Assembly: GCA_002633005.1 (NCBI GenBank) | Contig: NMRA01000202.1 | Location: 293,516-357,515, forward strand | Length of the DNA stretch: 64,000 bases | Direction: 5' to 3' | Origin: Phoronis australis | Taxonomy: Eukaryota > Phoronida > Phoronidae | Shown here: in pieces, positions 30,001-45,000 of the stretch | Layout: the number at the start of each line of letters is the position of its first letter | Position numbering within the stretch: position 1 is the stretch's first letter | Notes under the pieces: model-generated | Databases searched by the model: none | The model's input: only the letters and a program-made list of their open reading frames with translations | What the model was told of the DNA's origin: nothing | Program-made: the position numbers and the translations under genes

Positions 30001-33000
30001 GTTTTCAGTATTTTGCGCCACCTAGTGGCCATTTTTTAACTGTTTTAGAGTCTTGTCATTTGGCATCTGCCCCTCTGTCAATCAAACCACTCTATGCCTG
30101 GATGATTGTGGAAATTGGCATGTATGTTTCTAATATGAAGAGGAAGTCTGACGATGATTTTCTGATGACTTCATCTACTGTGGCGCCTCTTATTGGCAGT
30201 TACTATGTTTTTTGCGCCTATAGCCTCCTAGTGGCAATTTCATTTTTTTCATTTTCCTCGGTTTCTCAGGAGTTCTTTGACAGATTTCTATAAAATTTGG
30301 TAAATAGGTTTGACGACACATTCCAGTTTTTGGATGGATTCAACGTATTTTGCCTCATCTAGTGGCCATTTTTATGTTCTAAATAAACACCCCTAGAAGC
30401 ACACCGTATGCAGTGCATTCGTGAGTGCATTTCAACGCTCTGCGTTGCTGTTATTTAATATATTGATTGAATGCTTTTCAGTTTTGCGCTGATGTCAAAA
30501 AATGTTGAAAAAGTTTTCTAACTTCATTATAATCCTTCAGTGTTGGAGGCGATAGGTTGCCCTTGTTACCTAGGACTGTTCTTACATGATCATGGAATCT
30601 ATAATATGTGTAACTATGAAAAAAAGTAATGTCAAGGTGTTCATAGTCACATAGTTGTGTTTCTTTCCAAGAAAATGTTACTCTTCATGGAAATTGCTTG
30701 CAAATTCTGTTTCTTGTGTGTCTAGGATTTTCGTTTAAAGGTTGGCGTTTTTAGCCCAAGAGCTCGGCTGTCAAAAATTCAACTACACTTATGATCACAG
30801 GCATGCTAACAGAATGAAGAAACAAAATTTGCATGTTTTTGTTTCATTCACAAAAAGTCAAATGTTTGCCGAAATTATGGTGATATCCTGCTTTCTTGAT
30901 TACAGGTGTGTTACCTGACCGTATCATCGCAGGTGGGCCCATCATCATTTCGTGTCCTAACCATCTCAGAGAGGTTTATCATCTCGCTGGAATCCTGTCG
31001 TAGACTGTTTGTTCAAAACTGTGTTTTGTTGCAAGGAAAAGAAAAGGTACCCAGCTTAGATAATGTGCCTTGTTTCTTGGTCAATGCAGATTTAGTTACA
31101 ATACGTTTCCATCTTCAGAATTTAACAGATGAATTATATTTTCTCAGTTGTAGCTGTAATTATATTATTAAAATAATACATTTACTAGCGCTAAGGTATA
31201 CACATTACGCCTATCGTCTGACTTTCAGCTAACAGTCAGTAGCAGCTTCACCAGCCTCCCTTTAGGACTCTCATCTTCCCAACACAAGACCAAGTCAAGC
31301 AGGCCTAGGGTTGACCCAATGCCCATGTGGTGCCTTCCTCCAGCACAGTCAGCCAGTGCTGATCTCAACACCAGTTGGTCTGAAGACTGTGTTCACTATG
31401 TACGGTTCTGTCTCGAGGTGGAGCCACACGCCCCGTCGTCTGCTCGTAAACGGTTATTCTCTGAGCAGTCAGTTACAGAGAAATCTGCTTCAACTCCTCC
31501 AGCTGAGGAGAGCTCACCACATGCTGTTTCTCATGGTTCCTCCCTGTCCTCTGATGTCCATAATTCAGTTGACTCAAGAGACCAGTCAGACGACTGTGAC
31601 TTTGCCTGGAGTCATGTGGTTCGTGTAATGACCAGTGACAAGCCGACCAGGTCCTGCTTCAGTGTTCCTATGATGGGTGTCCGTCACTGGCGGTCCGTGC
31701 CATTTCTGTTAGTTTGTCAAGAACACGAAGGTATTACATACTTGACCATCAAGGAGGAATCGACCTCTTCATTGTGTCTCCACAACAACTGTCCATTCTC
31801 CCTGAACTTTGGGCAAACCAATATCACAGACTACTCAGGTAGGATTCATTTTTTTCGGCTACCACTGTCTAAATTTCTTACTTGTTAGGTTGAAACCAAA
31901 ATTAGTAATGTAGTTTTCAAGGCATGTTGCACAACTGTCGTACAAAAACCAGCTAGTGAATAGACCTCTTATCATGATTATGAAATCAGTCCATTGCTCC
32001 TTAAGTTTGTTTAGTATGGAGGTGATTCTGGGCTTTGAAGGCACCAATAGTTATTATAACTTGAGACCAGGCTCTACAACTTCAGTTGTCACGTGTCATT
32101 TTATGCACTGGAAATCATTTCAAGGAATTACAAACTGCCAGTTCTTTGTAAACGTAGAAATCACTTCCCATCTGAGTAAGGAGCACGTTGAAACCAATTC
32201 TGTGGTAAGTGGAATAAATCAAAAGTCAAAATTTCAGCACTCTCATGTAGTTTGCAGTCAGGAGTTCTGAAATGATGGTAACGGCTTTTCATGGAATGTA
32301 CCAAAAGAGAATCAAACAAAAGTCATCAAAGATCAAAACAATAAACATTCGCTAGTGAAGCTTTTCACAAAACATGAAATCTTGGCTGAAATTGTTGCGA
32401 GTGGACTTTTTTGTTTTCCATTTTTATCGGTGTGCATAGGTCTCAAAATGAGTATGGGTAAAGACCAGAGCTAATTTTGCTTTGTTTGGCCTATTATGAC
32501 CCCCAAACACATAATGTCATACACCAATGGGTGATACTGCACAGAGTGTGTAACATTATGCTGTGTCTGCTTAGTGCTTCATAGATGTCCTCTTTAATTG
32601 ATATTTCCTACACAAACAATCTTTGATTGTTGGATAGTGTAAAGTGCTCTTATGTATCTTGTCATAAACGGACATTAAGATGACACTCATGTTTTAATAT
32701 ATTTTTAGAGACAGAACTGACTAGTATTTCTCTATCATGAATTGCCTAACTGAGAAAATCCCCATTTTTCATTAAACAACACCTAATTCTGGCATTTGTT
32801 TGCAGTGGAGACATCTGTCCACGAGGAGATGGAACTATTCAATGATCTCCCCCTGCTCTGCCCCCACAGTTCAGTGCATTACACATTTCCCGCAGTGACA
32901 GCACAATTCCCCACACTCAGCGTGACCTCAGCTGGGGTCAAGCTTCACCTGACCTTGGCAGGTCAAAGTTCACGGCATCCGTGGAGCATGGGCATCGATG

Positions 33001-36000
33001 TCACCAGTGAGAGGACACAGTTTGTTCATATACCGGCTGCAGTGGATGTGCAAGTAAATATACGGACCGAGGGTTTCTGTCAACATGTGCATATCGAGCC
33101 AGCCAGCCGAGCTGAGGTGTCTGCTAAGGAAATCAGGAGTCGCATCGGTGGTAAGGAGACTTCTGTGCTGATAGAGTCTCCCAGATCAACTCCAGAAAGA
33201 GATGATACCACTCAACATACAGCATCACCAGGAAAGGAAGAAGTTAAGAAGAAAGCTGCAGAGGAACCTAAACTCAACTTGTCCGTGCTGGTCGCTTTCA
33301 AATCACTATGCTTCATTCTACAAGATGAGTGTAGTATTCCGTTGGAGATGTTTGATGTGGTGCGCATGACAGCCAGCGACCTGGTCATGGCTCACCGGCC
33401 ACACACTCCTGATGTTGCCATGGTGATGGTGTCCATGAGTCACTTGCAGGTGGACAACCAACTGTTTAGTAGAGAGAACTTTGATTTCCCTGTGGTGCTA
33501 CTACCTCAAGCCTCACTCCAGCCATTCAATTACCAGGTAGACTGGGATCACATCCAGCAGGCTTCATCTCAGGGATTGCTATCTGTACAGTGTATGCTGA
33601 ACTCTGGCTCATTAGAAAGTTTTGCAGTCAACTGTCGACCACTCTGTCTATATTTTGAAGATAAGTTCATTTACGCTGTTCTTAAAAAGATTGAAACTTT
33701 AGTTCCTGTACCAATGTCTGCTAGGAAGAGTGCCTGTAGCCAAGCTCACCTACCTTCGAGGGTTGTTAATACAGCTTGTATATTATGTCATCCTGTCCAG
33801 TTGAAGTCCATCACTTTTGACCAGTTGACCGTTCTCATGAGTGTGCACGCTTCTCTCAAGCTTTTCATCGCAACTGACCATGCCCCCCTAACTTTTGGAA
33901 GGTTTCACCATGACAACGTGATGACGACAACAGATCAGCTGTTGAGGGCTGTGACCATGCACTATGTGTCTGGGGCTCTCTACAGGGCAGGTGAGATTGT
34001 TTTGGTTTTTGATTCTTGCTTTTTAGTTATCTACATTTGATGCTGTCTATCATAGACTTCACTTGATGTTTTTCTCTGTCCAGGCATCTGTATAGTGAAT
34101 GGATAGAAATTTTTGAAGACTAGTTTTAGGACCAGCGCAGATGGATAGCTATGAGCTGGGTTGTGCCTTCCTCAAATGAATCATACCTGCTACGGTGAGA
34201 ATGTCTGAACGGAGTAGAGTATGGTTATTACAATTGTTGTAATTCCGCTCATTGTTATGAGTTGTCGACTCGGCTATGGTTCACATGAGGCAGTCCGCTC
34301 ATCTCTTACCTATCCTTCTTCAAAGTTACTTAGATCAAATCATATCTGAATATTTCAAGATTTGTTGGCCCAGTTTAACCCAATGCAAGTCCCAAGTCAC
34401 CTGATTTTATTAAACTAGTTTTCTATACTAACTATTATGTACTTGGATCCAGAGTGTAATCATTTAGTTTACAGAGAGATGCTGTTTTACATTGCACATA
34501 AACATTAAATAATGAAGTCATTATTATCTGTTAGTATTTTATAAGACGAAACATAGCCTTATCAAGAGTGAAATGTGTCCAACTAGTGTAATTGCATGAA
34601 AAGAAATCCAGCAAGCCTAGTGAGGAAAAATACCCACAGTTCATATTGGTGTAGACTGGAGCTATGAGCTCAGCTCACTTGCATTGGAGGTGTGTAGCTC
34701 TTTGTCTGTGTTGGGCTTTACTATCAATGTTAAATTGTTGCAATACTTTTTCTCCAGCATGACAAGTTACTCTGATGGTAAATTTTGCCGTCATGATGGC
34801 AAATTAGATGTCATTTTTTGATATTTCACGAGGCCAATGACATGAAAGATCCTGCGGAGAGGTCACTAAACTGAAACACTGACTCATTCAGCTTTGAGTT
34901 GAGGTAGACATCAGACAAGTCACACTAAACTAAGTCTTGTGGGATATTAATTTTGATGTTTACTTTGGAATAAATTTTTACAAAATTATTGGCTATTGCA
35001 TGATATTGTGGCTTTTTGTTTGCTGTTGTTGAACAGTGCCTGGAGATTGTGGGTAGAATATAATTATCAAATGAATAATTAGTTGGCAAGTCAGTGTCGC
35101 ATGTTTTGTCCTGGTTTGCAAGTCTAGAGGCAGTGTATCTTGCATTGTCACAAAGTGTTCATGAAATCACTGCATTGCCTTTGAATATCTGTGAACTGTA
35201 ATGGAGTTCATTCAGGGCTTTGCTATTTAAAACATATGGGGTAACGAACCAATTATCTTCTAAGCCAGGACCATAAACCCTTTGTTAACCTGTGTCTATG
35301 TACACAGGCCTACTGGGATATCTGTGTGACTAAAAGCGAGTCTCACAAGAACTACTTTCAATTCACTGACCTTGTATGTCAATTTCAAAGGGCCCATTGT
35401 GTGTGAACACCCACTGGAGATGATTGATTTTGGTCCACAGAATTCTAAGCCGCTATAGGGACTAGTTACCCCCTCGTAGCTGAAAATGGTTCGTTGTATT
35501 AAACTGAGCATACAATGCCTGAATTAGTAAAATCCATCATCATTCTGTTTTCTAAATAAGTGCCGACTGCATTTTTTCATTGATTTGTCAAAAAAGTCGT
35601 GTTCTGTTTGTTAACGATGAAAATTGAAGTATTTTTAAATTAAAAACACTGGACAAAAAGTAGTTGTTTTCTCAATGAGGGAGAAATAGGATTTGTCTAA
35701 TGTTGCTGATGCTTGAAATGTCTGTTTCAGGTTGGGTCGTTGGTTCCCTGGAGATCCTGGGTAACCCGACCAGCTTGGTGCGTAACGTCAGTCAAGGCGT
35801 GGGGGACCTGCTGTGGTTACCATACAGTGGCCTAACCCAGGGGCCTGGAGCGTTCATGTCAGGGGTGTCACAGGGAGTAGGCTCACTTATCAGGAACATA
35901 TCAGCTGGTGAGATATTATGAAATATTTGTTGTAAGACAGTGTACATGTGCATGCATTTAAATTGCACACGGGGCAGAGAAGTGAATCGATTTATAGAGT

Positions 36001-39000
36001 TTGTTGACTTTTATCTTAAGTCGTTCTTTTGTGTACTCACCTGCATATTGCCGCCATCTCTGTCTGGATGTCCGGCATCTGCCGCTGTATGTTTTAATTA
36101 AACCTGCTGCAAGGTCCTAATGAAATTTCAATTGGCAGATGTGTAGCCAAAAGATGATGACAATGAGTTTCAGACCGATCTAATTGCTACTCTGCCCCCT
36201 AGTGGCAATTTTAGTGTAAAAAATTTTACATTAGTTTTTGTGAAATTTAATGGATATCTTTCCTTTATTTATTTGTACACATGACCATCAGCCCAAAGTA
36301 TAACAAACAAACAAACAAGCAAGATCATTGGAATGCTATGCACACTAGTCAGCAATACACAAGCTGTTCCGTTTTTTAGATGCGTAGTATACATATTTCA
36401 CAACTGAGGTATCGGTATTACATGTATAGCAGTCTATGAAATTTAAACAAAGAGGGACTTGTCCAGAGGCTCTCTCTTAGAAACACAGGGTATCTGCCAC
36501 ATTCACCCAATAATGCAGCGTTAGAGCAAGAACCGTCTAGTTCCAGGGTCTATTTGCAAAATTTTAAATTAATTTTTTCTAAATACTCGTATTCTTTTAA
36601 ACCCCAAATCTCAGCACCATAACACAATGTTGGATACACCAGTTTATCAAATAACTGAAAGGCAAGTGATGGGGGCATATCGCAACATCTGCGCTGTAGT
36701 TTCAAAATACGTGATGCAGCTTTATTTGCTTGACAAGAGAGAGTTTTTGTCGCTTTCGACCATGATAGTTTAGGTGTGATAAAAACACCAAGATATTTAT
36801 AATGAGATACAGCATCAACTTGCTGTTTTTAAAAAAAAAACAAATTTTATAATAATTTTTGTGAAATTTATTGGATATTCTCCTATGGAGATGATAACGA
36901 TTGACAACAGGTTTCAAGCCAAACTGACTACATCTGTGTCCCCTATTATTTGCCTCTGTGTCTTTGTAATTCACGGGTGGACTTTTGTTAAATTTAGCAA
37001 ATAGGTATGTGTTAAGGACACAGCAATGCTTTTCCATTTTTGAACGGATTCTCTGCTTCACATAGTGAACACATTTATTATTTTGAGTCCGTTTTTGGCA
37101 TCCGCTAAACTGCTCAAAGGACCATTATGAAACTCAGCAGTAAACGGGTTTCTGATGAAAATTCCAGGGCTGTTGGGGATTTTTGGATGGGTCTGACAAC
37201 TGGGTGTTCCTGGTGGCAAATGTGTATTATTTGCAACCATTGCTGCAGCCCATGATTCATTTGCAAGAATTTGTGAACTTTTGCAGGGTTTTTCCGGAAA
37301 ATGAGACAATGGCTCATTGCTTTTTGGAGGCTCTGACTAAGACTGTACTCCCTTTAGTGTTCCTTGACAGACTTTCATGAAATTTGGAAAACAAGTTTCT
37401 ATTATGCACCTTTCCGTATTGGGATGGATTCGATGGATTCTGCGCCACCTAGAGGCCATTTTAATCATTTATTATTTATTTTTTTGCCATCCGCCAAACC
37501 ACTCCGACCTGTTGCAACTGACAACAGCAAAAGTGAGGTGGATTAAATCCATCTGAAAAAATTTCAGATGGATCAAAGTACTGTACAGTGGTTCCCCTAG
37601 TGACATGTTTTTCGCAGTTGAGGCTTTATGTACTAAATCCCTTGTAATATCACAATCCTATTACCTTGACTGCAGATGGATGAACTCTACTCCTCTGGGC
37701 CTCCTAGTGGGAGTTTGTTTTTTTATTTCTGTCTCTGTATATTTGGAGTTCTTTGGCAGATTTTCATTAATCTTGGCAAAACATTTTTATTAGAGAGATG
37801 ACGACACTTTCTTAATTTCGGACAGGTTCGATGTAATGTGCACCATCTAATGGCCACTTTTTTAAACTAAAACACGCCTAAAAGCATACTGTTTACGGTG
37901 CAGTTGTGGGCACATTTCAATGCTCCATGTTGCTGTAGTTGTCAATAATAAATTACATTAAGCTTGCATTGGGAATGTGGTATACTAGAAGGTATTAAAT
38001 TTGTTATCTGTTTTTAAATTAGACTGTGTCAAGTTCAGTCGATTACCTAATAATGTTTTCATGATTGATGGTTTTCATTTTGTTGGAGTTGGTTACTGAT
38101 CAAGTCAGACTAATTGCTTCTGCACGCAATTAGTTGATTGAAACCAAAACTATAATAGGTGACATCAGTGTGTTGAAATTCATAGCGGCCCCTTTGCGAT
38201 GATGAAGCATTGCATAAGCACCTCTGAAGTGACCCACATGTTTCACGTTCTACAGACAAACGGGGTACCGTAATAGTCTCTGACAAGAGTCCCATGTTTT
38301 GAAAAGCAGTGAGTTTACTTTTACTGAATCTGGCATCAAACTGGTTCTCAAAGTGGAGGTCCATTGTTAGTGACTATTGCTGGCAAGTGAAATGTGATTG
38401 GACATTGAATCATAATTCTCATTTGTTTGTTTTGCAGGTACACTATACTCCATAACCAACTTTGCATCAAGTGTCTCACGCAACATGGATCGTCTATCAT
38501 TGGACTCTGATCACCTGGAAAGGCAAGAAGAATCTCGGAGACAGAAGCCAGAGCGTTTGTCACAAGGCCTTCGCCAGGGGTTGACTGGCTTTGGCATCAG
38601 TCTACTTGGTAAAGCTCTTTGTTTGAAAAGGAAACAAAACATTTTGACACATTTTTACTATAAGAACTTCAGATTCCAGTGTTAACTATAATGTTCACTT
38701 GGTGCACTTCAGTTTTTTAGCCTCATTTCTGTGCTCTGTTTGAAATTAAGCATAGTCTAATTTACTCATTAAGGTGCTGAAAACTAACACGCCACTTCAG
38801 AAATATTGCATGCATTATCAATTAAAGCCTGTACTGTATATCCAAAATATGTCTCGGGTTATAGGCATTTCATGAAATTATTATTTTTAATTTCTTTCCA
38901 ACATTATAAAAATTGTGTTATACCATTGAGTCCTATGATCACAGATTAGTCACATTTGGACTTTTGTGCAAAACATATATCTCTTGTACGTCATTGATGA

Positions 39001-42000
39001 CTGGGCAACTTATCGTGGCACTGAAACATTACAGAACATGAGACCTGCTGAAGTGTGTCTTGTAAACTGAGACTCCCAAAATTTAGTGGAAATACAGTGC
39101 AGTACTTATAAGGGCCTTCGCAATCGTCTGCTAGACTGACATATAACTTGTATGGTAGAAATCACCAGTTCATGCAATTGAAATAGCCTTCCTAATTTCC
39201 TGAGAGAAATGGAAAGACTAGAAGACTTTACTCACGAAGAACCCCATGCTGAGGGATCCCTTGAGTCCTAATCTTGCGATTAGTGCAATGTGGCCAACTG
39301 TGTACGCCTAGTGCACCACGGAGGGCACCAGGCCACCTGCCTGAAAGTTCTTTTTTATCCGCTATGAGCCGTTCTTATCACCTAGTGTTCTGTTCATTGC
39401 GCCATCTATTGCAGGGTACAGGTATCTCCAATGCTGCTAGGTGGCAGTAAGAATAACTAGTCCTACATGTTCAGTCACAAAATGCTTCACAAAAGTACAG
39501 CATCATTAGGGGTAATATGTCCATTGTCCTTCCTGCTGAATGATAGTTTTTTATTTTGAACTGCACATGGCTATTGATTTTTGTGCTAATTGAGCTAATT
39601 GCAGCACGAGTGCCAACACATGTCTCAGTTATGGGTCATTCACCTGTCATTGTCATAAGTCTAGTACATAACATACACTCCTCATTAGAGTGTAAAGTAA
39701 ATGCAAATGCTTCATTTGAGGCGAAAATAATGGAGTTGGAAACATTGCATGACTTTGTCTGTCTCATATTTTTGCTTATCTATCCAACTCTGTTACTGCA
39801 TCAACCATTAAGAAAGCTTATTTTAACTAATGAGTTTGAAATTAAAGTAATATGAATTGTTGAATTTTGTCTTAAGTTTCTGCACTGTTGTCAAAATGCA
39901 GCAAACCTTGACCTCTCACTCCCTTGTACATGCGTTTTGTGTCATTGCCTTGGGAAATTGTCTTTGGATCCTTAATCATGTTGCATGTCGGAGATGCTAT
40001 ATCTGACCATAAGTTTGTCTTACAGGAGCTGTGGCCGGACTTGCTGACCAGCCCATCCAGAATTTGACCTCCAGTGACCTTTCCTCTCCTGTACAGAGGG
40101 CAGCTGGTGTCATGACTGGTGTTGGAAAGGGACTGATGGGTGCTGTCACAAAGCCAATAGGTGGGGCTGCCGAGCTGGTCTCTCAGACCGGACAAGGTGA
40201 GAAGCTTCAATATCCTGAAAGTGACCCTCCAGTTTTTAGGAAAATATTTAGAATTAGTATACCATACAGTTCTTCTATTCAGAATTTTGCATGATCTGAA
40301 ATTAAGGATTTTTTTTCATTGTGCTTGTTTCATCTCAGCATTCTTTAAGACGTGTAGTACACTATCGCATTACACCCAGATACCACTAGCACATCTAGGA
40401 CGTTGTAAAGGGGGGCTGTACTGTAATTCTCAAAGTCTCCACTTACCCCATAACATGCTGGCAGTGTGTTCATAGAGGAGACCAAACATGTTAACCCCTC
40501 CCATTTACAGCTACTACGGAATACATCTCATTAACAGTTCAATGATGACCTTGTTTGTACCAGAATCTTGTTATACCCTTGCAACCCTCCTCAAGATTAA
40601 TTTCAATTGTAAATCCAGAGGTAACGCTACAAAAAGTTGTGACCATTTCTTGTCTGAGTAAATTGTCATCACTGTGTGTAAGCATAATGTGATTGACAAA
40701 TTTTGTGTTGAAGTTGCTTTTCTCCCTGTTTAGGTGTACTACTCTTGTAAAATCAATCTTGTGAATATATTCCTCACTCTGATAGAATTCTACTTCCATA
40801 ACCAACTCAAGACACAGTTACTTAATGCATACAATCGTATTCCATTTTCGAAATCGCAACTCGAGGGTTGGCCTACCCCTATGAATCCTGAAGTGTTAGT
40901 CTCTTATAGTTTTGATATAAATCAGCTCCAATGAACTCTGAAGCATGTTATTTAGCTGCTGATGGCTTCAACGTTCTTGTGTCTCGGACAGTACATGCAT
41001 GGGCAGTACATACTCACACCATTCTCAAAATTGCAATTTTAGGGTTGCCCAGTCCCAATTATGAAGTGTAATATTTGGCAGCTGATAGTTTCAATGGTCT
41101 TGTTGGTATTGGAGAAATAGACCGATGCCATGTTAAGGAACAGTATGAGACCAATTTTATGAGAGCAAAAAGTTTAATTTGATTTTCATTTTTAGTCAGT
41201 GTAACATATAGTACACTACAATTTCATAAAGCTCTACGTTACGTATTTTTCTTGTAGTATATTGCTGGCCTGCCTCCTGACCATTTGTTCCTTTACACAA
41301 GTGTCCTGGAGTAACATTCATTTAATATTGTGAAATAGACCAAAGTTTATTACCTTCTGTGACGTATTCCTCATCACTGTATTATAATAATTTACTGCTG
41401 TCTATGTCTTTTATCATACTCCTCACTTTGATTCAAGATATGTAGGATTGTATCGATAAGTTTGACTTAAGTTTGTATTCAGCCAAATTTCTCCAAAAGT
41501 TTTGATTGTAAATCGGCAAAAATATAATGTTTTCGGAAAGTAAGTCTTTAAAATTTGATTCTTGACTTCATACAAATCTGTCATTTGTTGGGTCAAAATG
41601 ATTACCCGGTATCTCTTTTTTTGTAAAATTTGGCAAAAGGGATCTAGGTACATTCGTAAGAAAACAACAGTCATATAAACAGCATAACCAAATTTCATTT
41701 GAATTAGAATGTGAATCCTCAAAACCATGTTACAGTTTTCTAAAATCATTTTGTTTTAAATTCTTTTTTGCAACTTTTAATTTTTTCATGAAAATCAGAT
41801 AAGTCCTATTTTGTTAGCTTCTAATGCAAAAATGGATTATGCTTTTAGAACAAATTCTTAACAGTGCTTTTGAAAACAATGGATAAAGCATAGTATCGGG
41901 AAGAATCCAACTAGGCTTTTTTTAGATACAGTGTATAATGTTCAAAGGTTAGCCAAATTTGGACATTTTTGTAGGGTCCTACATATCCTTCAGTTTGATC

Positions 42001-45000
42001 TTTTCTTTAGTATTCTTTCTAAAATGTTTTGGGTCTTTTGATTCGATTTGATGGTAACTGAACATAATATTGTTTGAGTTCTGTTACACAATTTTTTTAT
42101 GATTCACATATCGTATGTATACAGTTTAGTAATGTGAGCCTTTTGTTAACAAGTATATCTACTGAACCCATTGCAAGAACTTGATGAAATTTGGCTGAAT
42201 TGATGTGTTCCTTTGAGACTCAAGATGTTTAATGACAACAAGTAGTGGCAGTTTTCATATTTTATTTTTCGTTTTCCTCAATCTGTGAGTCACTTTTATG
42301 AAATTTTTCAAATGTGTTCCTGTCGAGGCGATGACACTCCTCATACGTTTTCGGCTCGAGACAACTAGTGCAGTGCCCTCTAGTGGCGATTTTAGAATTC
42401 TTCTTTTTAGTTATTAGCATGTGCCTCTCTGTCTGCCTAACTGTTTGAAATTTTAGAAACATGTTCCAATTGACAAGGCCATGTCTGACATTGATTTTCG
42501 GGCACAAAAATTTTTAAAGCATATTGAGTACCTTTAAGGCCGCTTTTTAACACTCTTTATTGTTCTTATAATATTGTTTTTGCAGTACGTGCAGTCTTTG
42601 GCTCAGTTTCTGTTTTGCTGCTCACTGCTCAACTATTCTGTTTGCCGTCATATGATCATGGGCTGGATGTTAACACAATTATTTTAATTATCTTTTGCTT
42701 AGTCTGCGATGACATTTTTCTATATTATATGCTAATTAGACGCTCAGCAGAGGATGAGCTTTTTGTTTCCTGGTATTAAAGGAACATTTAGTGCAGAACC
42801 TGCAACTATGTTATTTACTAATAGCCTAGCAACTGTTGCCTGCTGATTTGATAATTATCCAAAATATTTTGCACAACTAGTAGTCTAAGAATAATTGAGG
42901 AGCGTAATACGGCAACATTTTACAAAAAGTTTTTGGTTGTAATAGTCACATTTTCATGAAGTCAATGTTAATGTTCCGCGAGATTTGTGTGATGGAAGCA
43001 ACTATCAGAACTTGGGTAGGATTTGCAGCAAATTTTTGAAGTTTTGGTGAACTCATGTTGGGTTTTCTGATCCAAGGGAACCTGCAGGATTTCAGCTTCG
43101 ATGGGAGCAGATTGCATTCGACTTTCATCTTCCGTTCTTACAAGATTATCTAAAAAATCTGGCGTGCATTCAGTAGACGCTAGGACCTACGCTAGGACCT
43201 ACGCTAGGACCTAGCTAAAACCTAGTCATAGTCACGTGCTCTCATTTAAAATACACGGCAATATCTCACGTAATCTCGCGAAGTCTTGCTTTTTAGCGAG
43301 GTCCTAGCGTTACTGAATGGGAGGCTGGCTTTTATGCAGATAAAACTTCAAAATTTTGGCATGAGACTGTATTTTATTGACAGGTTGTGTCTACAAACAA
43401 GTCATGCATGCTCATAATAATGTTCCAAAAAGCAGTGAATTTCACTGGAGAACAACAGAGTTGTTAAAGTTAATTTATTTGAAATTCTTACTTATAGGTT
43501 GCTGCATACTCAGACAAATGTTTTAAACTAGCGTCTTTGGGGGAATGAGTGACCTCATCAGTTTATGAACAAAAATGTGGATTTCTTAAACTGGTTTAAA
43601 TGCTGTCCTGATGACATTTTGTTAACTGCAGTAGTCTGTATCATACATTTGCATATTAAAGCAGTTTATTTCTTTTCGTCTTTTAAATATTGCATGTATT
43701 TTAAAATCCTAAAAAAAATTGGAAGAAAGTTCCTATTTTTCATTTTCAAGTTGTGGTGATAACTTACAAATCCTCAAAGTCTTGAATGGTGTTAGCATTT
43801 GAAAATTCTCAAGCATTTTAATTTTAGTCTTACTTAGTTTTAAATTCATGAAGAAAATAAAATTTCACTTTGTCACGAGTGTCTTCCAAACTGTGTCTCA
43901 AGTTGGTGAGATTTTATGTTAGTTTCAACAACCTAATATATTGCAGTTTAAACTTCAATAAACTAATGACTTGTAACTGTGGTAATCATGGTTATGTGCC
44001 CCTGCAGGCCTCTTGCACGGGACGGGACTGGGCCATCTGCCAAGTAGACTGCACCCTGAGCTGGCAATCAATATACAGGACCTGCGTAACAGCCACCTCA
44101 AGCTAGTCTGGTGAGTTTGCCTGTGGTTAGGTTGTGATACTGTCTGACCTCAATACCTAAGACTTTCAGAGGGTCTTCAAGAGGGTAGTCGATAAACTGG
44201 ATGAGGTCATACACGATTACGCTAGTGTGCAGCAAATATGTACGCAACCTCAAATGCTACAGTAAAATCTTCCCATTAAAGGACACAACATGGCCGGCAA
44301 GTGAAACTTCATATGTTCCATTCAACACACGCTGCCTCAAATTAAGAGTGACTCCATATAAAAACCAACAGGTAGAGTCTATACCCAAAATCACAGATTT
44401 TTTTGAAACTTAGCACATGAGTTTGGTTTGTTGAGATGTATAAAAACCTCACTTTTTAAGAAATTTCATTCATTATTTTTCTTTTTATGACCCGTACCTC
44501 CATTTTGCAACAAAATTGGGTGTCGAAGTAGGCATGTTTGAATGCATTTTACTAGCATGTGTGGTAAGGTCAAAACAAATGAACAATACGAATTAAAAGG
44601 TCAATGGCTGAATAATTTAATGGCATAACTTTCAAAGTCGTTTTTAAATTTGTACGTTTTGAATTTGTGAGTCAAAAAAGGCTATTTTTCAAGTTTTCAC
44701 TGAAGCCATTTTTGGCCAAATTTGGCACTCTGTAGCAGCCATAACGCACCTTTCCTGAAATTGACTTTATAATAATTTGTTCATTCACTCCTAACCTGTT
44801 CATAATCTAAAATAAAAAATCTTGCCTCTAATGTAGTTTTTGCGTACGAAGCATTACACGAACTGCACTTCGTCCTTTTGCATGTTCTCAGTTGCCTCTG
44901 CTACCAATAGGGGGCTCTTGGAACATACTACTTAGCTTGCGAAACACGACATAAAAACCTTGTATTTTGGAGAAAAGGCAGACAGCATTATTAATTACCA

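Noticed and set aside
35296-35511. Minus-strand open frame in intron 36
   Set aside because: Not similar to any protein that I know. The intron is otherwise non-coding.
39240-39350. Possible tRNA-like SINE in intron 38
   Set aside because: I could not find a convincing B box on either strand.
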